A stretch of DNA of 64,000 nucleotides from Ralstonia sp. TCR112 (lineage in GTDB: Bacteria > Pseudomonadota > Gammaproteobacteria > Burkholderiales > Burkholderiaceae), in NCBI RefSeq assembly GCF_007997035.1, contig NZ_VOSS01000032.1:25214-89213 (forward strand), in the 5' to 3' direction. Both the position numbers and the translations under genes were made by a program. Below are positions 40,621 through 50,141 of the stretch, in pieces. The notes under the pieces were generated by a model. It was given only the letters and a program-made list of their open reading frames with translations, was not told the DNA's origin and did not search any database. Each line of letters begins with the position of its first letter. The first letter of the stretch is position 1.

Positions 40621-41039
40621 GCAAGAAGTGGCTGAACAAGGTCCACTGGGACGATAACGGCCTAGTGCCGGTAATCGTGCAGGAGCAGGGCAGCAATGAC
40701 GTTCTGATGTTTGCCTTCATGAACCGCGAGGCGCTCCAGAAGACCGTCGAAACGGGCGAGGCCGTGTTCTGGTCGCGCTCGCGCAAGCGTCTGTGGCATA
40801 AGGGCGAGGAGTCGGGCCACATCCAGAAGGTGCACGAAATCCGCCTCGACTGCGACGAAGACGTAGTCTTGCTCCGCGTCACACAAATCGGCGGTATCGC
40901 CTGCCATACTGGCCGCCACGCGTGCTTTTTCCAGAAGTTCGAAGGCAATGTGGAAGACGGCGATTGGCACACCGTCGAGCCGGTGCTCAAGAACCCCGAC
41001 GACATCTACGCCGGCAAGCCCGGCCACAATCATGAGTGA
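40617..41039 (+). CDS. hisI: Phosphoribosyl-AMP cyclohydrolase
   Basis: This is a monofunctional HisI of 140 residues (E. coli has HisI-HisE fused). Metal and catalytic motifs are [21 protein letters not shown] and C-H-T-G-R-H-A-C-F. Its end overlaps the hisE start by 8 bases. Confidence 0.95.
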   Translation: MSKKWLNKVHWDDNGLVPVIVQEQGSNDVLMFAFMNREALQKTVETGEAVFWSRSRKRLWHKGEESGHIQKVHEIRLDCDEDVVLLRVTQIGGIACHTGRHACFFQKFEGNVEDGDWHTVEPVLKNPDDIYAGKPGHNHE

Positions 41040-41406
41040 CACCCTGCGCCGCCTGGGCGAGGTGCTCGAATCCCGCAAGCTCGCCAACGGCGGCGACCCG
41101 GAAAAGAGCTACATCGCGCGCCTCTTCAACAAGGGCGACGATGCCATCCTCAAAAAGATCGGCGAAGAAGCCACCGAGACGGTCATGGCCGCCAAGGACG
41201 CCCGCGCCGCAGGCATGACCGACGAGGCGCGCAGCAAGGTCGTCTACGAAGTGGCCGACCTGTGGTTCCACACGATGGTGCTGCTGTCGCATTTCAACCT
41301 CACGCCGGATGACGTTGTGAGCGAACTGGCGCGCCGCGAAGGGCTTTCGGGTCTGGAAGAGAAGGCGCTGCGCAAGTCGCAGGCACGCGACGCAGCCGGG
41401 GACTGA
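41032..41406 (+). CDS. hisE: Phosphoribosyl-ATP pyrophosphatase
   Basis: This is a 124-residue all-helical pyrophosphohydrolase. It starts at the ATG at 41032 inside the end of hisI. Motifs are [21 protein letters not shown] and E-V-A-D-L-W-F-H. It is the last his gene of the run. Confidence 0.95.
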   Translation: MSDTLRRLGEVLESRKLANGGDPEKSYIARLFNKGDDAILKKIGEEATETVMAAKDARAAGMTDEARSKVVYEVADLWFHTMVLLSHFNLTPDDVVSELARREGLSGLEEKALRKSQARDAAGD

Positions 41407-41437
41407 TTACGGTGACGAATCGTCGCAGGGAGGCAGC

Positions 41438-41812
41438 GTGGACAAATACGGAGCGGCAGTGGTCGTGACAGACGGGTCGGAGCGCTTGGCCGGGCTGCGT
41501 CGCCTGACGCATATCCTGTATGCGCTCTACGCCATTTTTTGGCTGACCGGCGGTATCACTGCATTGATTGCCATCATCGTCGGGTATGTTAAGCGCGACG
41601 ATGTGCGCGGCACGCTGTATGAGTCGCACTTTCGTTGGCAAATCCGTTCGTTCTGGTGGTGCGTACTCTGGGGTGTGATTGGCGTGCTGCTCATTCCCGC
41701 GGCCTTCATCGGCTTTGCCGTTCTGTGGGCTCTGGGCATCTGGATGCTGTATCGTATTGTGAAAGGTTGGCTGTATCTGAATGACAGCAAGCCGATGTAC
41801 GCAAATCCGTAA
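41438..41812 (+). CDS. Small membrane protein, DUF4870-like
   Basis: This is a 124-residue protein from a GTG at 41438 with AGGGAGG upstream. Two or three hydrophobic helices are visible (residues about 23-48 and 74-105). Y-E-S-H-F-R-W-Q-I-R-S-F between them and the C-terminal Y-L-N-D-S-K-P-M-Y are typical of this family of uncharacterised bacterial membrane proteins. The position between hisE and tatA gives no clear function. Confidence 0.75.
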   Translation: MDKYGAAVVVTDGSERLAGLRRLTHILYALYAIFWLTGGITALIAIIVGYVKRDDVRGTLYESHFRWQIRSFWWCVLWGVIGVLLIPAAFIGFAVLWALGIWMLYRIVKGWLYLNDSKPMYANP

Positions 41813-41874
41813 AATCAACCAATGGCGTTGCCACCGTTGCGACGCCAACAGCCGTATTTACGTGGGAGTAGGAC

Positions 41875-42123
41875 ATGGGTTCCTTTAGCATTTGGCACTG
41901 GCTGATCGTGCTGGTCATCATCATGATGGTCTTCGGCACGAAGAAGCTGCGCAACATCGGTTCGGATCTTGGCAGCGCCGTGAAGGGCTTCAAGGACGGC
42001 ATGAAGGAAGGGGCGGAAGACAAGCCCGCAGCACCGCAGCAGACGGCCAGCCAGCCACCGCGCGAGCTGCACGATTCGACGACGATCGACGTCGAAGCGC
42101 GCGACAAGTCCAAGCAAGGCTGA
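41875..42123 (+). CDS. tatA: Sec-independent protein translocase subunit TatA
   Basis: TatA is the pore-forming subunit of twin-arginine export (82 residues). The short membrane helix [15 protein letters not shown], the hinge [10 protein letters not shown] and an amphipathic helix are diagnostic. The exporter serves proteins in this window such as MsrP and the Rieske protein PetA. Confidence 0.96.
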   Translation: MGSFSIWHWLIVLVIIMMVFGTKKLRNIGSDLGSAVKGFKDGMKEGAEDKPAAPQQTASQPPRELHDSTTIDVEARDKSKQG

Positions 42124-42143
42124 GCACCGACGCGCGCTGACCG

Positions 42144-42656
42144 ATGATCGATCTCGGCATTTCCAAGCTGGCGCTGATTGGCATGGTGGCGCTCGTCGTC
42201 ATTGGGCCGGAGCGTCTGCCCAAGGTGGCGCGCACCGCTGGCGCCCTGCTTGGCCGCGCACAGCGCTACATCGCCGACGTGAAGGCTGAGGTCAGCCGCG
42301 AAATCGAGCTTGAGGAGTTGCGCAAGATGCGCACCGACTTCGAGCAGGCCGCGCGCAATGTCGAGCAGACCATCCATCAGGAGGTCAGCAAGCACACGAC
42401 CGAGCTCAACGAGCGCCTGAACGAGGCGCTTGGCGATCCCGCGCAGACTGCGACCTCCGCTCCCGACTGGCGCCCCGCACCTGGCAAGTCGCGCAACGGC
42501 CGCAACAGCTGGCGCAACAAGCAGCTTTCGATGCCCAAGTGGTACCGCCAGAAGCAGGGCGTGCGCATGTGGGCGCAATCGGGTGCGGCACGCGTCAAGC
42601 GCCATCGTCCGCCCATCGTTGCCGCGCAGTCGCGTGCGCGCTCCTTCTTCGAATGA
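42144..42656 (+). CDS. tatB: Sec-independent protein translocase subunit TatB
   Basis: This is a 170-residue partner of TatC in substrate recognition. The N-terminal helix and glycine hinge are seen in M-I-D-L-G-I-S-K-L-A-L-I and V-I-G-P-E-R-L-P-K-V-A-R, followed by a long charged helix (residues 30-105) and a basic, unstructured tail. Confidence 0.96.
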   Translation: MIDLGISKLALIGMVALVVIGPERLPKVARTAGALLGRAQRYIADVKAEVSREIELEELRKMRTDFEQAARNVEQTIHQEVSKHTTELNERLNEALGDPAQTATSAPDWRPAPGKSRNGRNSWRNKQLSMPKWYRQKQGVRMWAQSGAARVKRHRPPIVAAQSRARSFFE

Positions 42657-42717
42657 TCTTCCGGGCGCGAGCCGTGTCTGCGGTGCCGCGTCCTGACTTC
42701 CCCCTTTCCCACCCGAC

Positions 42718-43521
42718 ATGAGTGCCGCTCCGCTCGATCCGCAAGAGTCGCCCGAGGACGGCGCGCAGGAAACCTTCATTTCGCACCTGGTCGAGTTGCG
42801 TGAGCGCATCGTCAAGGCCGGTGCGGGCGTGCTGCTGGTCTTTCTGGGCCTGGTCTACTGGGCGCCGGATATTTTCAACCTGTTCTCGCGGCCGCTGATC
42901 CAGGCGTTGCCCAAGAACGGCCACATGATCGTGACGGACGTCACCGGTTCGTTCTTCGTGCCGATGAAGGTGACGCTGCTGGCCGCATTCCTGATCGCAC
43001 TGCCGTGGGTCCTGTACCAGATCTGGCGCTTCGTGGCGCCGGGGCTCTATACGCACGAGAAGCGGATGATCATGCCGCTGGTGGTGAGCACCTACGTGCT
43101 GTTCCTGTGCGGTGTGGCGTTTGCGTATTTTCTTGTGTTCCCGACAGTGTTCAAGGTGATGGCGCACTACAACGCGCCGCTGGGTGCCGAGATGTCCACC
43201 GACATCGACAAGTACCTGAGCTTCGCCATGACCACGTTCCTGGCTTTCGGCATCACCTTCGAGGTGCCGGTGGTCGTGATGGTGCTGGTGCGCTTTGGCA
43301 TCGTGAGTCTGGAGAAGCTGCGACAGGCCCGCCCGTACGTCGTGGTGGGCGCCTTCGTGATCGCTGCCGTTGTGACGCCGCCCGACGTGATGTCGCAGCT
43401 GTTGCTGGCGGTGCCGCTGTGGCTGCTGTATGAGCTGGGGTTGATCTTGGCGGCCATCTTCATCCGTAACACCACGGCGCCGGAGAACAATCCGGAGCAT
43501 TTGCCGGTGGTGAAGGACTGA
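42718..43521 (+). CDS. tatC: Sec-independent protein translocase subunit TatC
   Basis: TatC is a six-helix membrane protein of 267 residues that binds the twin-arginine signal. Typical sequence includes F-I-S-H-L-V-E-L-R-E-R-I, F-V-A-P-G-L-Y-T-H-E-K-R and F-G-I-T-F-E-V-P-V. It ends the tat operon and is followed by a bidirectional terminator. Confidence 0.97.
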   Translation: MSAAPLDPQESPEDGAQETFISHLVELRERIVKAGAGVLLVFLGLVYWAPDIFNLFSRPLIQALPKNGHMIVTDVTGSFFVPMKVTLLAAFLIALPWVLYQIWRFVAPGLYTHEKRMIMPLVVSTYVLFLCGVAFAYFLVFPTVFKVMAHYNAPLGAEMSTDIDKYLSFAMTTFLAFGITFEVPVVVMVLVRFGIVSLEKLRQARPYVVVGAFVIAAVVTPPDVMSQLLLAVPLWLLYELGLILAAIFIRNTTAPENNPEHLPVVKD

Positions 43522-43544
43522 CGGCGATCCAAGCATCAGCCAAA

Positions 43545-43572
43545 GAAAAAGGCAGCCGAGGCTGCCTTTTTT
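43545..43572. terminator. Bidirectional terminator between tatC and the ABC importer operon
   Basis: AAAAAGGCAGCC-GA-GGCTGCCTTTTTT is a perfect stem with A and T runs, between converging stops. Confidence 0.92.
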
Positions 43573-43603
43573 GTTGCCGATGAATCTGCTGTTGCCGCTG
43601 CGT

Positions 43604-44689
43604 TTAGGCGGCGTACAGCCAGAACTGCTCGCGCGGGAACGTCAGCGCGTACTTGCCGTCGCTCGGGGCGCTGGAGGAGTAGGCGCGCAGGCCTGTGCCC
43701 GTTGCGCCGCTGTCGTCGGTGGCACGGAACAGGCACTCCCAGCGGTCGCCAAGGTACATGCGCGTTGCGAGCGGCAGGTGGATGGTGTTGTCGGCGTTGT
43801 CGACGCCCACGCGCACCTGTTCCAGGCGGATCACGCCGTGCGCCGATGCGCCCGGCTTCAGATCGCCGCGCGCCACGCCCCACAGCGACCAACCTCCGGT
43901 CTCGTCCACCAGCCGGGCCATGCCGTCGCGCACTTCGGCGATCTTGCCGTTGATGCGGTTATTGCTGCCCATGAACTCTGCGGTAAACAGCGTCTGCGGC
44001 GCACCGTACATTTCTTCGGGCGTGCCTTGCTGCTCGATCACGCCGTTGTTCAGCAGCAGGATGCGATCGGACATGGCCATCGCCTCGCTTTGGTCGTGCG
44101 TGACCATCAGCGCCGACAGACCCAGGCGGACGATCAGCTCGCGCAGGAAGGCACGCGCTTCTTCGCGCAGCTTGGCGTCGAGGTTCGAGAGCGGCTCGTC
44201 GAGCAGGATCACAGGCGGGTTGTAGACCAGCGCGCGGGCGATGGCTACGCGCTGCTGCTGTCCGCCGGACAGCTGGCTCGGGAAGCGCTCGCCGAGATGG
44301 CCCAGGCCCAGTTGCTGCAGCACGGCTTGCACGCGCTCCTTGATCTGCGCGGCAGGCGTCTTGCGCAGCTTGAGCGGGTAGGCGACGTTCTCGGCCACGG
44401 TCTTGTGCGGCCACAGCGCGTAGGACTGGAAGACCAGGCCCAGGTTGCGCCCTTCAGCCGGCACGTCGAGCTTCTTGGCGCCGTCAAACATGACCCGATC
44501 GCCGATCTTGACGGTGCCCTGGCTGGCCTGTTCGAGGCCGGCGACAGCGCGCAGCAGCGTGGTCTTGCCCGAACCTGACGGGCCCAGCAGCGAGACGACC
44601 TCGCCCTTCTGCAGCTGCATCGAGACACCCTTGAGAACCGGGTTGTTGCCGTATTGCAGGTGCAGGTCGTTGACAGTGAGTTCAATCAT
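43604..44689 (-). CDS. ABC importer ATP-binding protein, FbpC/PotA-like
   Basis: This importer ATPase (361 residues) has Walker A G-P-S-G-S-G-K-T-T, the Q-loop F-Q-S-Y-A-L-W-P-H, signature Q-L-S-G-G-Q-Q-Q-R, Walker B I-L-L-D-E-P-L-S-N-L-D and H-loop V-T-H-D-Q-S-E-A. A C-terminal TOBE-like domain (about residues 245-361) is seen in ferric-iron, polyamine and similar importers. It overlaps the permease gene. The substrate is not determined by sequence; ferric iron or a small anion is possible. Confidence 0.9.
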   Translation of the reverse strand: MIELTVNDLHLQYGNNPVLKGVSMQLQKGEVVSLLGPSGSGKTTLLRAVAGLEQASQGTVKIGDRVMFDGAKKLDVPAEGRNLGLVFQSYALWPHKTVAENVAYPLKLRKTPAAQIKERVQAVLQQLGLGHLGERFPSQLSGGQQQRVAIARALVYNPPVILLDEPLSNLDAKLREEARAFLRELIVRLGLSALMVTHDQSEAMAMSDRILLLNNGVIEQQGTPEEMYGAPQTLFTAEFMGSNNRINGKIAEVRDGMARLVDETGGWSLWGVARGDLKPGASAHGVIRLEQVRVGVDNADNTIHLPLATRMYLGDRWECLFRATDDSGATGTGLRAYSSSAPSDGKYALTFPREQFWLYAA

Positions 44690-46493
44690 GGAGCTTCACT
44701 CCGAAACGCAGTGCGATGCCGAGGCCGACGGCCACCAGCACGATATTGACGAAGGACAGCGCGGCGACGATATCGATGGCGCCGCCCGCCCACAGGGAAA
44801 CCAGCATCGAGCCGATCGTCTCGGTGCCCGGCGACAACAGGTACACACCGGTCGAGTACTCGCGCTCGAAAATCAGGAAGATCAGCAGCCATGCGCCGAG
44901 CAGCCCGTAGCGCGTGAGCGGCACCGTCACGTCGCGCGTGGTGCGGGCGCGGGTGGCGCCGACCGAGCGTGCGGCTTCTTCCAGTTCCGGACCGACTTGC
45001 AGCAGCGCGGCCGAGATCAATCGCAGCCCATAGGCCAGCCACACCACCGTGTAGGCGATCCACACGCTGAAGATCGTGCTGCGCAGGTCCCGCAGGCTCG
45101 GCACGACGTTTTCGATGATCCAGTTGGCGAAGGGCAGGCCGCTGTCGGTCAGGCCGGTCTCGATCCAGTTCGGCACGAACAGGAACACCCACAGGAACGC
45201 CAGGCCGGCCAGCAGACCCGGAATGGCGCGGGGCACCAGCACGCTGTAATCGAGGAAGCGCGTCCAGCCATCCGGCTTGCGATGCATGGCCAGGCCGATG
45301 CAGGTGTAGCAGCCCACCGCCAGCGCGCCGCCGATCACGCCGATCAGCACCGTGTTGACCATCGCCCGCAGAAACTGCGGCTGCGCGAAGATCTGCTGGA
45401 ATGCCGTGGTCGAGAAAGCCTCCACCAGCGAGACGCCTTCACCCCAGTTCGAGACGAACGCGCGCAGCGCGATACCCGAGAGCGGCACCACCACTGTCAC
45501 GAAGAACCACAGCACCACGACAGCCCAGGCAGGCCAGCGCCAGCTGCCCAGCGGCAGCGGGCGGCTGCGCGTGACCTTGCCCTTGACGGTGACGAAGCGG
45601 TTGGCCGACTTCAGCATGTAGCGCTGCAGCAGCACCAGGGGGAAGGTCACCATCACCAGGCAGACCGCCACGGCGGCCATCAGGTGATACGCCGGCGTAC
45701 CGAGCTTGTTCGTCAGCTTGTACAGATACGTTGCCAGCACCAGGTGACCTTCCGGATCGCCCAGCACGAGCACCAGGCCGAACACCTCGAAGCCCAGGAA
45801 CGTCACCAGCACGGCTGCGTAAAGCAAGGCGGGGCGCACCATCGGCAGGCTTACATTCAGTGCCACCGACAGCGGCGATGCGCCCGCGATACGCGCGGCT
45901 TCTTCCACGTCCGAACCGAGGCTGCGCAGCGCCGACGAGACATACAGATACACGTGAGGGACGTGCGTCAGGCCGGCAATGATGATGATGCTCGTAAACG
46001 AATACACATTCCACGGCGCACCGCCGAACAGGTTCTTGAACCAGACCGTGTAGAAGCCCACGGGGCCGGCGGACACCACATAGCCGAACGCCAGCACCAT
46101 CGGCGAGACGAACACCGGAATCATCAGCAGCGGTTCGAGAACGCGGCGGCCGGGCAGGTCCGAACGCACCATCAGGAACGCCAGGATGCCGCCCAGCGGC
46201 ACCGAGATGACTGCCAGGCCGAACGCCAGCGCGGCGGATTTCTCGAAGGCGTGCCAGAAGTCCGAATCCGTAAAGATGAAGCGATACGCATCGAGCCCCG
46301 CCAGCGCGTCGGGCATGAAGAACGGCGCGGACAGAAAGCTCTGGTAGAAGATCAGCGCCAGCGGCGTGAAAATCGCCAGCGCGGTAAGCAGAATGACCAC
46401 GCCGCGCGGCAAAGCCTGTCCCACACGCGTCCAGGGCGAGCGCTTGAGGGTGACTTGGCGAGCGGCGGCACGGTCTTGCGCTAGAGAACGCAT
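44682..46493 (-). CDS. ABC importer permease with two fused permease domains, FbpB-like
   Basis: This is a 603-residue membrane protein with about twelve helices and two internally related halves. Each half has an EAA-type loop (E-E-A-A-R-I-A-G-A-S-P and E-E-A-A-R-S-V-G-A-T-R). Such fused permeases are typical of ferric-iron (FbpB/SfuB) and thiamine/phosphonate-type importers. It lies between the ATPase and binding protein genes of the same operon. Confidence 0.92.
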   Translation of the reverse strand: MRSLAQDRAAARQVTLKRSPWTRVGQALPRGVVILLTALAIFTPLALIFYQSFLSAPFFMPDALAGLDAYRFIFTDSDFWHAFEKSAALAFGLAVISVPLGGILAFLMVRSDLPGRRVLEPLLMIPVFVSPMVLAFGYVVSAGPVGFYTVWFKNLFGGAPWNVYSFTSIIIIAGLTHVPHVYLYVSSALRSLGSDVEEAARIAGASPLSVALNVSLPMVRPALLYAAVLVTFLGFEVFGLVLVLGDPEGHLVLATYLYKLTNKLGTPAYHLMAAVAVCLVMVTFPLVLLQRYMLKSANRFVTVKGKVTRSRPLPLGSWRWPAWAVVVLWFFVTVVVPLSGIALRAFVSNWGEGVSLVEAFSTTAFQQIFAQPQFLRAMVNTVLIGVIGGALAVGCYTCIGLAMHRKPDGWTRFLDYSVLVPRAIPGLLAGLAFLWVFLFVPNWIETGLTDSGLPFANWIIENVVPSLRDLRSTIFSVWIAYTVVWLAYGLRLISAALLQVGPELEEAARSVGATRARTTRDVTVPLTRYGLLGAWLLIFLIFEREYSTGVYLLSPGTETIGSMLVSLWAGGAIDIVAALSFVNIVLVAVGLGIALRFGVKLHD

Positions 46494-46579
46494 GGTGCCT
46501 CCAGGAGGAACCGGCGCCAGAACGGATGGCGCCGGCAGGTCGGTCAGATGAGTGGAGTGCCGGTGATCAGCGGATCAGA

Positions 46580-47686
46580 TCAACGGCCGGCGGCGGTACG
46601 CCATTGCTTGATGAAGTCCAAGCGCTTCTTGGGTTCCAGGAACGCCAGGATCGATTCGTCAACGGGAATCGGCTTGATGCTGTTGCCGAGAATCTTCTTC
46701 AGGCCGGCGGCGGTCGCTTCGCCTGTCACGTCTTCACGCAGCGAGTGCAGATCCGACTTGTTGGCGAGGATTTCCTGGCCGCGCTTGGACAGGATGTAGT
46801 CCAGCCACAGCTTGGCCGCGTTCGGGTTCTTCGCCTTCTTGGCGATCATCGCCACGCGCGACACCACGAGCGTGTAGTCCTTCGGATAGACGATGCCGAT
46901 CGACGGATCTTTCTTGGCGCGTGCAATCGCGTACGAGCCGAGGATGTTGTATGCCACCAGGTTTTCGCCCGAGGCCACGCGCTCCATCATCGTGCCGGTG
47001 GAGGACTGCAGCACCAGGTTCGGGCCCACCGCCTTGACGAAGTCGAAGTACTGCGGCGAGTCGACGTTGTCCTGCGCGGCCATCATGAAGCCGACGGCGG
47101 ACTTCTCGATGTCGTACGTCGTGACCTTGTTCTTGAAGCGTTCGGGCTGGCTGGCGACCAGCTTGGCGAAGTCGGCGTGCGTCTGCGGGACTTCGCTGTC
47201 CTTGATCAGGCGCTTGTTGTACAGGAACACGGCCGGCTCGTACGTGGTGCCGTAAGCCAGGCCCTTGTAGACAGCCCACTTCGGCAGGTTCTGCACTTCC
47301 GGCGAGTCGTACTTCATCGCGTAGCTCTGCGCGAGCTTGAGCTGCGAGTCCATCGACGAGTTCCACATCATGTCAGCCGAGGCGCCGCCGGCGGCCTGCT
47401 CGCTGATGAAGCGGTTGTACAGCTCGCTGCTGTTCATGTCGTTGTACTCGACCTTCACGCCGGGGTAGAGCGACTCGAAATCCTTGATCAGCGGATCGGC
47501 GGCCTTGGTGTCGGTGGTCGCGTAGACCACCACTTTGCCTTCCTTCTTGGCGGCGGCGATGGTGTCGGCGTAGTTGGCGGGATAGCCGGCCGGGACTTGC
47601 GCGACGGCGGCGGTGCTGAGGGTCAGTGCGGCAGCGGCAATTGAAGCGAGAGCGGCGTGCGCAGGCGTAAAGCGTCCACGAAGCAT
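46580..47686 (-). CDS. Periplasmic binding protein of the FbpA-like importer
   Basis: This extracellular solute-binding protein (368 residues) has a signal peptide ending A-A-V-A-Q. The family pattern is A-K-K-E-G-K-V-V-V-Y-A-T-T-D, Y-P-G-V-K-V-E-Y, A-D-M-M-W-N-S-S-M-D and K-W-A-V-Y-K-G-L-A-Y-G-T-T-Y-E-P. It is the cognate receptor of the importer because all three genes share strand and order. A clear paralogue is encoded at 50142-51284. GGAGAC lies before the start on its strand. Confidence 0.93.
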   Translation of the reverse strand: MLRGRFTPAHAALASIAAAALTLSTAAVAQVPAGYPANYADTIAAAKKEGKVVVYATTDTKAADPLIKDFESLYPGVKVEYNDMNSSELYNRFISEQAAGGASADMMWNSSMDSQLKLAQSYAMKYDSPEVQNLPKWAVYKGLAYGTTYEPAVFLYNKRLIKDSEVPQTHADFAKLVASQPERFKNKVTTYDIEKSAVGFMMAAQDNVDSPQYFDFVKAVGPNLVLQSSTGTMMERVASGENLVAYNILGSYAIARAKKDPSIGIVYPKDYTLVVSRVAMIAKKAKNPNAAKLWLDYILSKRGQEILANKSDLHSLREDVTGEATAAGLKKILGNSIKPIPVDESILAFLEPKKRLDFIKQWRTAAGR

Positions 47687-47808
47687 GGGTTTGTCTCCTG
47701 TTTGCTTGTGATGGCGTGGGGCTGGCTACTTATGGCGTGGTGCGTGTAGCTCGGGCGGATGGCCCCAAGTGCGGCCGATTATAGAAATCGCGCGCTTTCG
47801 CCACGCTT

Positions 47809-49338
47809 TCATTGCGGCTGCTGCGTCGCAGCATGCTCCGGGGAGGGGGCTGTGGCGGCCAGCGGCACGCGGATCCGCGCCGACAAACCAACGCCGCCGT
47901 GCGCGTTCGGCTCGCCGTCGGCCAGTTCGATTTGCCCGCCGCTGCGCGCCGCATAGGCACGCGCGATGGCCAGGCCGAGGCCTGAGCCTTCGGCGGCATA
48001 GCGAACGTCTTTGGGCGCGACCTTGGGTTTACCCGAGCGACTTCCGCCCTCGTGCGCCCGGCGGAAGCGCTCGAACGCGTGCGCGCGCTCGTCAGCGCTC
48101 ATGCCCGGCCCGGTGTCGTCCACGCAGACCAGCGCGGCGTCGCCTTCAGCCGTGGCCCGTACGGTGATGCGGCCGCCGGCCGGCGTGTACCGGATCGCGT
48201 TGTGCACGAGGTTGGAAAGCGCCTCGCGCAGGAACGCCGGATAGCCGATGACGGGCAGCGTCATGACGAGGCCGCCGTCGTCCCAGCCGAGATCCTGCTG
48301 TTTTTCGCGTGCCAACGGCAGCGCATCGACCACCACGTCGCGTGCCAATTCACCCAGGTCGAAGGTTTCTGCGGGCGCGTCCTGTCCCGCATGCCGCGCG
48401 CGGGCGAGGGCGAGCAGTTGCGTGGTCAGCCGGTTTGTCGACTGCAGGCGCGCGATGATGGCGGACAGGCTTTCGCGCACGCGCGCCGGGTCGGTCTCGC
48501 GCAGCGCGTATTCGGCTTGCGTGAGCAGCACGGCCAGCGGCGTGCGCAGCTGGTGCGACGCATCGGCAAGAAACTGGCTTTGCGCATCCGCAAGTTCGGC
48601 GTAGCGATGAATGTGGTGGTTGATCGCGTTCACCAGCGGGCGTACCTCGGCGGGCACATCGGTGGCGTCGAGCGGGCGGAGGTCGTCCGATGCGCGCACG
48701 CCGATGCTGCGTGCCAGACGATTGAGCGGCTTGAGCGCGACGGTCACGCCGAGCCACAGCAGCGCCGCGCTGACCGCCACCAGCGCAGCATCGCGCAGCA
48801 GCGTGCCGCGCCACACCGCCTGCTGCAGCGCGCGCCGCGTCTCGATGGTTTCCGCCACCTGAATGACGATGCGCGCCGGCAGCCCCGGTTGATAGAGCGG
48901 CTTGGCCACGGCGGCCACGCGTACGGGTTCGTCGTGGTACGTCGCGTCGTAGAAGAGAGGGGTGTCGTTTTCCAGCCGCTTGGCGGGCAGCGGCAGATCG
49001 TCGTAGCCCGTCAGCGCGGCTTCAGGGGCTTTGCCGGGCAACGGTTCGAAAGCGACGCGGTAATAGACGTTGCTCTGCGCCGTCGATTCGAACATGGACA
49101 GCGCCACATACGGCACGTTGACCTGGACCTGCCCGCGCTCGATCGTCACGCCGTTCTCAATGGCACGCACCGAGCCGAGCAGGGCGCGGTCATACGCGCG
49201 ATCGGTCGCGCCGCGCAGCGCCTGGTACGCCGAAACGATGTCGATGGCCAGCACACCCACCAGCCCCGGCAGCAGCAACCAGAGCAGCGTGAGTTTCAGG
49301 CTGCGCGGCAGCCGGAGCCTGGCGAGCCGCTGCATCAT
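47809..49338 (-). CDS. TctE-like sensor histidine kinase
   Basis: This membrane kinase (509 residues) has two membrane segments (about 16-36 and 170-195) around a periplasmic domain of the 2CSK_N type found in TctE relatives. A HAMP-like linker is followed by H262 in A-S-H-Q-L-R-T-P and the ATP-binding boxes N-L-V-H-N-A-I-R-Y-T, D-D-T-G-P-G-M and G-S-G-L-G-L-A-I. The start at 49338 overlaps the response regulator stop by ATGA. Related sensors often read a periplasmic binding protein rather than the ligand directly, which fits the two receptors at this locus. Confidence 0.93.
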   Translation of the reverse strand: MMQRLARLRLPRSLKLTLLWLLLPGLVGVLAIDIVSAYQALRGATDRAYDRALLGSVRAIENGVTIERGQVQVNVPYVALSMFESTAQSNVYYRVAFEPLPGKAPEAALTGYDDLPLPAKRLENDTPLFYDATYHDEPVRVAAVAKPLYQPGLPARIVIQVAETIETRRALQQAVWRGTLLRDAALVAVSAALLWLGVTVALKPLNRLARSIGVRASDDLRPLDATDVPAEVRPLVNAINHHIHRYAELADAQSQFLADASHQLRTPLAVLLTQAEYALRETDPARVRESLSAIIARLQSTNRLTTQLLALARARHAGQDAPAETFDLGELARDVVVDALPLAREKQQDLGWDDGGLVMTLPVIGYPAFLREALSNLVHNAIRYTPAGGRITVRATAEGDAALVCVDDTGPGMSADERAHAFERFRRAHEGGSRSGKPKVAPKDVRYAAEGSGLGLAIARAYAARSGGQIELADGEPNAHGGVGLSARIRVPLAATAPSPEHAATQQPQ

Positions 49339-50036
49339 GCGTTGCTGTCGCCGGCGGCGGGCGTTTCGCCATCGCCCGTTTCGAGCAGGTAGCCCAGCCC
49401 GCGTACGGTGACGATCTGCACGCCCGTGCCCGCCAGCTTCTTGCGGAGGCGGTGCACGACCACCTCCACGGCGTCTGGGCTCGAATCGCTGTCCAGGTTG
49501 AAGACCTTGTCGAACAAATGCACCTTGCTGATCGGCTGGCCGGTCTTGTGCAGCAGCGCCGACAGCGCGGCGTGCTCGCGCGGCGTGAGCGACAGCGGCT
49601 CGCCTGACAGCAGAAATGCCTTGCGCCCGGTGTCGAACTCCAGCGGCCCGCAACGCAGACGCGGGAACGCCCGGCCGCGGCTGCGGCGGATCAGCGCCAT
49701 CAACCGCGCCTCCAGCTCGGACAACGCGAACGGCTTGGTGAGGAAATCATCGGCGCCGGCATTGAGGCCGCGTACGCGCTCATCCAGCGCGCCCTGCGCG
49801 GTGAGGATCAACACCGGCGTGCGGTCGTCGCGCGCGCGCATGTCGGCCAGCACGGCAAAGCCATCCTTGCGCGGCAAGCGCAGGTCCAGCACCACCGCAT
49901 CAAATTCTCCGGAGCCGAGGAACGCTTCGGCGATGACGCCATCGGCGGCGCGCTCGATCACGAAGCCGCTTTGCGCCAGCGCGCGCGCCAGCCATGCGGC
50001 CAATTCGTCCTCATCCTCCACCAGCAAAATCCGCAT
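49335..50036 (-). CDS. TctD-like OmpR-family response regulator
   Basis: This is a 233-residue regulator. The receiver domain has the acidic pocket V-E-D-E-D and the phosphorylation site D51 (V-V-L-D-L-R-L-P). T79 and K101-type residues are in L-T-A-Q and L-T-K-P-F. The C-terminal winged helix is of the OmpR/PhoB type (V-E-V-V-V-H-R-L-R-K-K-L). It is first in a run with the kinase and probably controls the neighbouring importer or porin. Confidence 0.95.
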   Translation of the reverse strand: MRILLVEDEDELAAWLARALAQSGFVIERAADGVIAEAFLGSGEFDAVVLDLRLPRKDGFAVLADMRARDDRTPVLILTAQGALDERVRGLNAGADDFLTKPFALSELEARLMALIRRSRGRAFPRLRCGPLEFDTGRKAFLLSGEPLSLTPREHAALSALLHKTGQPISKVHLFDKVFNLDSDSSPDAVEVVVHRLRKKLAGTGVQIVTVRGLGYLLETGDGETPAAGDSNA

Positions 50037-50141
50037 CGGGTGTCTCTCAATATCGTTCTGGCTACTTTTTCATGATAATGCGTGGCGCCCGCATCTCGAC
50101 CTCCCTGTCCGCGTGATGCGCTCCCGTTCGCTTCAACCGGC

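Noticed and set aside
44445..46484. Plus-strand 679-codon frame opposite the importer permease
   Set aside because: It is very rich in His, Arg and Gln and antisense to a clear two-domain permease. It is a shadow.
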